A stretch of 15,295 bases of DNA from assembly GCA_015501075.1 (NCBI GenBank), contig JADNYJ010000713.1:1-15295 (forward strand). Direction: 5' to 3'. Origin of the DNA: Gymnopilus junonius (taxonomy: Eukaryota; Basidiomycota; Agaricomycetes; Agaricales; Galerinaceae). Both the position numbers and the translations under genes were made by a program. Below, piece after piece: positions 8,958 through 15,295 of this stretch (position 1 is its first letter; every line of letters starts with the position of its first letter). Below the pieces are notes generated by a model. The model was given only the letters and a program-made list of their open reading frames with translations, did not search any database and had not been told where the DNA came from.

Positions 8958-9530
8958 TTGTTGTTCGGCTGGGCATTCAGGTTCGATTGTATTTCTGTTT
9001 TCACAGTGTTCTCCATTGCTGACATTGTTCATTTTCAGGCTCCTCATACGAGATACATCACAAATGATGAATCTCGGCACTCATGTCTAGTTGGACATAT
9101 GTGTGCACCAAGCACTGCCATTAGTCTGCCTATATTTAGGCCACTTGATTTGATATTTCACATTGAGATGGGATACTGCCCGCCTTGTACAGACTCTTCG
9201 CCCTCGGCATTTGCTGGGGTGCCAACAAATTCACAGGGTGTTTTGCACCCATTCCATCAGGTTGGACTATACTTGTGTGAAGTTCCAGTTGATGGTCATT
9301 TCTATGAACACAAGTGGATTCGTCACATCAAGGTGGTCATAAAAACTGTCATTCAGTCCTGCTGGCATGTGCTGGAGCCATTGGTATCTGTACTTCGCAA
9401 ATGTGTGACTTGCCTTGCTAATCTCAATATATATGATGTTAAAAACTTTCGGCTCCAAGAGCACATGATGGATCGGATTGAATTTGTCATCTCCCATATC
9501 AAGCTTTTTCTGTTGAGATATATTATGTGA
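8958..9530 (+). CDS. Orphan open reading frame, unrecognised
   Basis: A 190-residue frame without recognised motifs. The better-looking part begins after a possible acceptor (CATTTTCAG, ending 9039) with APHTRYITNDES and includes MGYCPPCTDS (a CPPC pair) and a leucine- and isoleucine-rich tail. An overlapping minus-strand frame at 9267-9845 is as long, so length alone does not prove coding. It sits between the repeat unit at 8796 and the Helitron N-terminus, and could be a captured gene fragment inside the Helitron 5' end or a chance frame. Confidence 0.22.
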   Translation: MLFGWAFRFDCISVFTVFSIADIVHFQAPHTRYITNDESRHSCLVGHMCAPSTAISLPIFRPLDLIFHIEMGYCPPCTDSSPSAFAGVPTNSQGVLHPFHQVGLYLCEVPVDGHFYEHKWIRHIKVVIKTVIQSCWHVLEPLVSVLRKCVTCLANLNIYDVKNFRLQEHMMDRIEFVISHIKLFLLRYIM

Positions 9531-9694
9531 AGACATGATTTCTGTGCTATGCTCGCTTACATGTGAGTCAAGGCTTCTGCTGCTGTTCGATATCACCCTT
9601 GTAAGTACTATAAGGATAATATTGATGTCTGACATGCAAAAAGAGGTACAGGTGGAAGAGTTACAAACAAGGCTGCAATAATATTCTCTGATAT
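9531..9694. other. Unassigned sequence before the Helitron coding region
   Basis: AT-rich with no supported gene. It probably belongs to the Helitron 5' region, since the Helitron frame is already open near 9695. Confidence 0.3.
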
Positions 9695-10505
9695 GTGAAA
9701 GGATATTCAATTGCTGCTCATATTGTTGGTCAACCTGCTGAATTTGACCCTGCATTGGAGTATAGATTCCATTCATATGTCTCAGAGGAGGAGTTTGTTT
9801 CCCTGAGCATGCACGATGGAAGATATATTGCAACGTGGTTGCCATTGGGAGACCTGTTGGATTTCTTGTCAGTCTCTAAGTTGCATGACATTGTGAACAT
9901 CCACAGAATCAAAGTCTGACCAGATACAACAATGGCTGATGTGATAGTGTTGTTCTTATTACATGAATGCAAACAGTGCAGTAAATATTATACACTCTTT
10001 TTGCCTTCGAAGGGTCCTTGGGGGGGCAGTAAAATGAGAAATGGTTGTTCTGTCATAAATGACATGAGCCCTTCGGATACCACATCTCCTGTGGATAACA
10101 CGTCTCCTGTGGATAACACGTCCATAGGTTTGCATGCGGCAAACTGCGACATGTATCTTGGTGGTGGGGTGGCTCCTGCACGGTGACTGCTAGGTGATCG
10201 ACTGATTGACCATGTGTTGTGTCCCAGCAATGCAGTTATCGACATCCACGCATGCTACAGGTTGCAAGGATACACTTCTCACACCTCTTTGCCTATGGTT
10301 CTCACCCAAAATGTGTCACGCATTGCAGTTGACCTTTCATTAGCAGAGCTGGCACCTTTATTGACAAGAGATGAGCTAAAGGAGCTTTCTAAAGCTCATC
10401 AAATTAGCTCTGTGAGAGCTTTGAGGAAAGAAGCACTCATAGAAAAATTCAAACATCATCATTGTCCTACATGTGAGGATAATTGCTCATTTTTTGTCTA
10501 CAACA
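9695..10505 (+). pseudogene. Helitron polyprotein N-terminus, tandem SAP-like/CxxC modules
   Basis: One reading frame with two in-frame TGA codons (9917-9919 and 10184-10186). It holds two similar modules. Module 1 (9851 to about 10004) has a helical start, LLDFLSVSKLHDIVNIHRI, and ends LLHECKQCSKYYTLF. Module 2 (10331 to about 10496) starts LSLAELAPLLTRDELKELS and ends FKHHHCPTCEDNCSFF. Each looks like a SAP-type helix-extended-helix with a short C-x2-C zinc knuckle at its end (9968-9979 and 10463-10474), which would suit DNA binding. The TGA between VNIHRIKV and PDTTMADV lies inside module 1. The frame changes to the next piece near 10505, at a run of A residues. Assignment to SAP is by pattern only. 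Confidence 0.55.
10085..10120 (+). repeat. 18-bp in-frame tandem repeat, two copies
   Basis: The unit TCTCCTGTGGATAACACG is present twice without mismatch (10085-10102 and 10103-10120) and adds six codons (SPVDNT) per copy. It lies in the low-complexity linker between the two SAP-like modules. Confidence 0.8.
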
Positions 10506-11835
10506 AAATGTTGCTAAGAGTAGCATGGAAAGAGTAAAGAAGCACAGGGCCAAAAATATTGATGGCAATCAGGGAACTATTGCAGATGACCTGAAGATTG
10601 ATTTGGACTTGACTACCACTCTGACTTTCCCTCCTCCACCAGTGACACCTGATCTCATGAGGGATATCATTGGTAATTACTGCAAGGACATTAACCCAGC
10701 TCGATTTGAAGAGGCTGGCTGTGCAGTTTGTGGAAGACTTCATCACTTGTGCCATCTTAAATTGCTCAATAGTTGTGAATTGGACTTAAATGTCCTGCAG
10801 TCCTTCAATGTAATGCAAAAAGAATGGCATTCTGCTGATGAAAATATCAGTGAGTTGGATGGACCGATATTGGTGCGAGATTGTAAACATATATGTGCAC
10901 ATTGTGAGGATGCCTTGAAGAAGAATAAACTCCCATTGGCATCTCTGGCAAATGGCATGTGGCTGGGCGACATACTGAAACAACTGTGTGGCCTCACTTT
11001 CATGGAACAGATGCTGATAGCATGCATACATCACAATAGGTGCCTGGTGCGTGTTTCTTTGGGTCGAGCAAAGATGATTGTGAATTGTATTATGTTTGCA
11101 AACCCCATGGCAAAAGTCTACAAGTATCTACCGCCTAGCAAGGAGGATCTTAGTGAAGTGTTGGCCTTTGTGTTCATCGGTCCAGTAAGACCCACAGAAG
11201 AGGAGTACAAATGAACACTGCTATTTGTGCAAAGGAACAGAGTAGCAGAGGCACTGGAATGGCTGAAATTGAATCATTCCGATTATGCCAACCTCGAAAT
11301 ATTGCAGGAAAACCTTAATTCTTATCCTTTGGCTGGCGTACCTGTAATAGTGGATTATAGGCACAATGACTCAGACTCCAATAAAATTGCATCTGCAATG
11401 AGTAAATTCGACAATGACCTGGAAGAGGGCACTGAAAATGGTCCTTGCCCATTCACTGTTCATGGATTAACAGGAGAGGAGTACGAGAAGATTGATATGA
11501 AGGAGATTAAAATTAAAGCACTCAGACATCTCGAAAAGGGAGGTCTGGCTTTGGCCATGGGGCACGAAGAGCAGCCACAACCTATATATGGGAACCCTCA
11601 GATATATCCCCAAATGTTCCCTTGGCTGTTTCCATATGGCAAAGGTGGTCTAGGGCAAGAAAGGCACGCCCGAAAGCTGTCAGAGGCAGAGCACAAGAAG
11701 AACTTGCTATTGTACTATGACAAGCATTTCCAGACTGATCTGTACTTTCCCATAATAGCTTTCAATCATGAACAGATCAAAGATTGTTCTACAGGGAGTT
11801 TTTTAATGGCCAAACGGCAAAGGTTTGACATATAG
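10506..11835 (+). pseudogene. Helitron polyprotein: DUF6570 and Helitron helicase-like N-terminal domain
   Basis: One frame interrupted by a single TGA at 11212-11214. Before it: CAVC at 10720-10731 and CKHICAHC at 10882-10905 (likely zinc ligands), ANGMWLGDILKQLCGLTFME, then GPVRPTEEEYK. After it: NRVAEALEWLKLNHSDYANL and PLAGVPVIVDYRH, all typical of the DUF6570 region. From about 11560 the frame enters the Helitron helicase-like N-terminal domain with PIYGNPQIYPQMFPWLFPYG and YFPIIAFNHEQIK. The sequence on both sides of the TGA reads straight through, so it is a point lesion; an Arg is the residue I would expect. The frame is lost at 11829-11835 by about one base. Confidence 0.85.
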
Positions 11836-12535
11836 CACAATGACTGCATGGGATTAAGCCCCATGTGCTAGAATCCATATCAAAGAGGATGCGGTCAGGC
11901 GAGCATGTTACGCCTGTTACTGAGGATGAGAAGGTGTGTTTCAAACTGCTCGATGATCTGGATCATTGGCGGTAGTGTAAAAGGCTCGCTGACAAGTAAA
12001 AAGTATATGAGAAATGAAATTTGGTCCTTGGTGTCATTTAAAGGAGCTCCCTGTGGTTCATCACTTTTTCGCCTGCTGATAGCAGGCATCCTCTATGTTT
12101 GTATTATGCAGACAAGGATATTACCTTCAAACCGGAACTTAGGTCTTCGGATGAAAGGGATCAGCTTATACTATGAAATCCTGTTGCAGCTGCTAAGTTC
12201 TTCGACGTCATGGTCAGACTAGTGATCAAACATGTACTTGGTGTGGGCGAGGACCATCCGGGTCTTTATGGGAAAACAGGTGCCTATTATGGAACGGTCG
12301 AGCAAAAGGACGATTGACTTTGCATTTACATATGCTATTATGGATAGAAGGTGCACTTTTGCCTCAAGAAATTAGGGACAGAATTATGGATTCTGATTCA
12401 GACTTCCAGAAAGCAATAATTGAATACCTGGAGAGTGCTTATATGGGCGAACTCCTAACAGGCATGCTGGATGAAGTGCAATCAAGAAAGCCTGACAATG
12501 GAATAATAGGTAAAGGATACATACTATTCAGGTGA
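11836..12535 (+). pseudogene. Helitron Rep core with HxH motif, multiply frameshifted
   Basis: This part should cut and rejoin single-stranded DNA. It reads in order: HGIKPHVLESISKRM and VTEDEKVCFKLLDDLDH (frame 3, to 11966); KGSLTSKKYMRNEIWSLVSF (frame 1, to about 12050); WFITFSPADSRHPLCLYYAD, KPELRSSDERDQLI and HVLGVGEDHPGLYGKTGAYY (frame 3, 12054-12314); then LTLHLHMLLWIEG (frame 2), with the metal-binding HxH at 12323-12331, and LESAYMGELLTGMLDEVQS. Lesions are TGA at 11841-11843 and 12174-12176, and frame changes near 11966, 12051 and 12308. Catalytic histidines are kept, but no continuous frame remains. Confidence 0.85.
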
Positions 12536-13573
12536 AACCTGGTAAAAAAAAAGATAGTGAGGTTTATGCAGATCTGATGCAGACCTTACCTACACCTCCT
12601 CCTAAGAAAATCTGCAAGTTGGTTCATGGTGATAGAATCCCAGTGAACATTGTAAAGACTGTTTAGATTTTGTTAGATGGTGGTCTGAATATGAGCGGAT
12701 AGTTGACGATATATTGGTCGATCAAACATCCATACTTGCAGGTCATCTAAAGGGAAAGACATGGACATGTCAAAAGGTTCTGGTGATTCACCTGAAAAAG
12801 AGATGCCCATAGCAAAAGCCACTTGCAACAGTCCTAAAGGTTGTATGAATAGAGATGGTGTCTGTATGGCATGATTCCCTAGAGAGGTTAGACTCAAAAC
12901 AGAAGTCATACCACAGATGGGCATATTTTTATGAAAAAACTTGAGCCTATGATGAACACATTTTCTGCATGCCTCACATACCTATTGCACTGTAATAGTG
13001 ATGTTACTAGCCTTCAGTCAGGTACTTCCCTAAAGACGACAGTCAAGTATGTCAGTGACTATATTACAAAACCTATGCTTAAGACATACCAAGTTTTTTT
13101 CCTCTGCATATGATGTCTTCTCTAAAAATTCAGAGATGCTGGGAGAAGATATCAAGGCAGCTGAATCAGCCCAGAAGCTAATTCTCAAAATTGTGAATGC
13201 ACTGACATCGAAGCTTGAAATTGGCAGTCTGATGGCCTGTATGTATTTGCTTGGGAATCCTGATCATTACATGAGCCATGAATTTATACCATTCTGGTGG
13301 AAGAGCTACATTGGTGAAGTATGGTGCTCTTGGTCCAATGACCCGTCATCAAGTACAAATAGCAGCACTGTCATTGACAAAAATAGCCTGGGTGATAATG
13401 AACATGAGCCATGTTCTGAAAATGTAAAATGCGAGGATGTTAAAGACATTGTGGAGGATGAGTTATCTGAAAAGGTCGTGCTTGGTCGGGAGGAGGGAAT
13501 GTACATTGTTAGATCCAATGTCGATGACTACAAATATTGGCCCCATGCATATTCTAGCCTTAATTTATTTTAA
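12532..13573 (+). pseudogene. Helitron Rep C-terminal part with YxxxY tyrosines
   Basis: Pieces in order: MQTLPTPPPKKICKLVHGDR (frame 1); DFVRWWSEYERIVDDIL (frame 3, from about 12657); CNSPKGCMNRDGVCMA followed by TGA at 12872-12874 and FPREV (frame 2); MMNTFSACLTYLLHCNSDV and VKYVSDYITKPMLKTY (frame 1); then SSAYDVFSKNSEMLGED to MYLLGNPDHYMSHEFIPFWW (frame 2). The two tyrosines of YVSDY (13048-13062) have the spacing known for the Y2 pair of Helitron Rep proteins. The last frame change sits on the T7 run at 13094-13100. The piece ends at TAA 13571-13573, where a Glu codon changed to TAA would explain the break in LF-WIQTNKK. Confidence 0.85.
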
Positions 13574-14612
13574 TGGATACAGACCAATAAAAAATGGAGG
13601 CAACACAACAAACAGTCTAAAAAACTTGAAACCAATGAGGTGCACGCTGCAGAGGATGACACTTGCAGTGTGACTTATCACAAATTTTTGACTGAACATC
13701 CTTTACATAAGACTCACGAAGTCATGTGTGACATGAGCAGATTGGCAACAATTGTTCCTAATTTTATTGGCGGGGGTCTTCCACAATCTGATCAAGGTGA
13801 CAGAGAGTATTATTGCATGACAATGTTGATGCTGTTCAGGCCATGGAGGGATGGCTTGTCATTGAAGAAGGATAATGAGACATGGGATGATGCTTTTCTT
13901 GCATATGAATTTACCCCTCGTGACAGAAAGTACATGGCTAATTTCAACTTAAAATATGAATGCTTGGATGAAAGGGATGATTACCATGCCCAGTTTCAAA
14001 AGACAATAAAAAAGGCCAGCATTCCCAGTCATTTTCAGTATGATTCAGATGAGACCGACAATGAAAATGGTAGCTCATATGTGGACGGCGGTGAATATGA
14101 CTACATAGAAGGAGATGATCCAGACCAGTGTTCTTCACTATCACCACAGGCGAGGTTGAAGGTGAGGCAAAAGGAAGAGGCAAACAGAATTTTGCAAGCC
14201 TCTGGATGGGCTGAACCATGTGCCATGTCAGAGGAAAACATTGATAGGACGAAGGACCTTCCAACTACCAAGCTTTCAGCCAATGCCTGGAAGAATGTAG
14301 TGAAGAATTGCCGAGATGCTATACTCAAAGAAAGACAGCGCAATCTTACATGCTCGAGTAAGCCAAATCAGGCCAGTGAACACACAAATACCAAAGGTGA
14401 TGGACAGGGGCAAGTCAAGATCATAGATGGCAACTATTTGAGGCATGATTTCAAAGCACAAAAAGAAGAGAGTGACATGATAATAAACGATATCATTGAC
14501 GAATTCTCGCTGAACAAAGAGCAGGAGCGTGCATTCCGAATCATTGCAAATCATGCTGCATCAGCGGCCCCCGATCAACTCAAGATGAAGCTGGGTGGCA
14601 TGGGCAGTACGG
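13574..14612 (+). pseudogene. Helitron Rep-helicase linker and helicase Q-motif region
   Basis: A long clean frame that continues the frame before the TAA at 13571. It reads HKFLTEHPLHKTHEVMCD, IGGGLPQSDQGDREYYCMTM, LFRPWRDG and an acidic linker (YDYIEGDDPDQ), then a lysine-rich region and NKEQERAFRIIANHA, the motif before Walker A in PIF1-like helicases. Over 300 codons are intact, the best preserved part of the element. The frame breaks inside Walker A at about 14611. Confidence 0.85.
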
Positions 14613-15295
14613 AAAGTCACAGGTGATCAAAGCTCTTATCGAGATGTTTAACAGGAGAAAAAACACACAGGTTCACGTCGTTGCCCCAACTGGCACGGCG
14701 GCAGCTCTCTTAGGGTTCCACCTATCATTCAATGCTGGGAATTCACATGGAAAATGGAAAAGAGGGCTCCGTGTTGAAAGTGAAATGCGAAACACCATCA
14801 ACAAACTTCGCGCCAAGTTGGCCGGAGTTGAATATATATTTTTAGACAAAGTTTCAATGGTCGGTTGCAATGAGTTATATGTGATAAGCGCTCGGCTAGT
14901 GGAGTTAACTAATGAGCACGACAAACCATTTGGGGCATATGTTTATTCGCAGGAGACTTCGCACAATTACCCCCTGTTGGAAAGCCAGCCCTCTACAGCA
15001 ACATGTCAGTACAAGGGCTGGCAGATATGTCTGTGAGAGATCAGGAGATAATGATTGGAAAGCTGTTGCGGCATCAGGTCATGACTGTCATGATATTAAA
15101 GCAGAATATGAGACAGCGAAGCCAGACAGATGATAACACAAAATTCCGAACAGCTCTGGAGAATATGCGATATGCATCCAGCACAGACTCTGACATAGAA
15201 TTTTTATGGTCTAGAATTGTCACACATATACCTGGTGAATTGCCACTGAAGCATAAGAACTTTTTGAAATGTCCCTATTTTACTGCTTGGAACAT
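14613..15295 (+). pseudogene. Helitron PIF1-like helicase, 3' partial
   Basis: The helicase should unwind DNA 5' to 3' during rolling-circle transposition. VIKALIEMF and VVAPTGTAAALLG (motif Ia) come first, then LRAKLAGVEYIFLDKVSMVG, where the Walker B Glu is replaced by Lys (AAA at 14848-14850). Near 14932-14935 the frame shifts by one base; from 14937 to the window end a stop-free frame reads FAGDFAQLPPVGKPALYSN (motif III), LRHQVMTVMILKQNMRQR and SDIEFLWSRI. That last frame lacks a stop and continues past 15295. The Walker A lesion, the Walker B change and the frame shifts would make this helicase inactive. Confidence 0.88.

Larger units (their letters stand above)
9695..15295 (+). mobile_element. 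Degenerate autonomous-type Helitron, truncated by the window edge
   Basis: Five consecutive pieces match the order of a fungal Rep/helicase polyprotein: SAP-like/CxxC modules, DUF6570, the Helitron helicase-like N-terminal domain with the HxH Rep core, the tyrosine pair, and a PIF1-like helicase. Helitrons move as single strands by rolling-circle replication. The pieces lie in all three frames of the + strand, with several stops and about ten one- or two-base shifts, so the copy is not autonomous. The 5' TC end and the 3' hairpin-CTRR end were not found; the latter lies beyond the window. Confidence 0.88.

Noticed and set aside
9267..9845. 192-codon minus-strand frame
   Set aside because: Its right part is antisense to the Helitron N-terminal frame, and it has no recognised motif.
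7166..12874. TGA recoding (read-through as an amino acid) in the SPT5-like gene and Helitron
   Set aside because: Frameshifts, a TAA and catalytic substitutions are also present, so decay by CpG mutation is simpler. Other genes here use TGA-free frames and normal stops.
1..15295. tRNA or rRNA genes
   Set aside because: No cloverleaf-like A/B box pair or conserved rRNA stretch was noticed on reading either strand; an automated scan was not possible.

Overview
The window looks like transposon-rich intergenic DNA from a mushroom-forming basidiomycete (Agaricomycetes). Three things point there. Introns that can be read by splicing are about 50-60 bp, with GTRNGY-type donors, CTRAY/TTRAC-like branch sites and YAG acceptors. 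The families seen (an agaricomycete-type JmjC-like dioxygenase, a diverged SPT5-like NGN/KOW protein and a DUF6570-type Helitron) are ones I associate with these fungi. Every supported gene lies on the + strand. The genus cannot be told from this sequence.

Layout. 1-330: LTR-like DNA with a TATA box and a hairpin directly behind it. 365-857: an unrecognised small gene with one clear 56-bp intron. 955-1076 and 6105-6225: a pair of about 120-bp inverted repeats, each made of two related TTGGTAAT-type units, bracketing about 5 kb. Inside the bracket are an unrecognised multi-exon gene (1310-2675) and a JmjC-like 2-oxoglutarate/Fe(II) dioxygenase gene (about 2973-5910) that has frameshifts but keeps its iron-binding residues. 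6342-8681: a broken SPT5-like NGN/KOW gene, followed at 8796-8828 by another copy of the same palindromic unit. 8829-9694: mostly unassigned, with one orphan ORF. 9695-15295: a degenerate Helitron running off the right edge, with N-terminal SAP-like/CxxC modules, DUF6570, the Helitron Rep core with HxH and the YxxxY tyrosine pair, and a PIF1-like helicase.

How the pieces relate. The Helitron is an autonomous-type element in decay. It has several in-frame stops, nearly all TGA where an Arg CGA codon would fit, and many one-base shifts, including one inside Walker A. The SPT5-like gene carries the same kind of TGA lesions, which suggests CpG-to-TpG mutation across the locus. The most interesting structure is the JmjC-like gene between inverted repeats, with a sister repeat unit just past the SPT5-like gene. 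This could be a gene-carrying, transposase-less TIR element, but target-site duplications could not be shown.

All frames were joined by eye. Homology calls rest on remembered family motifs and not on searches.
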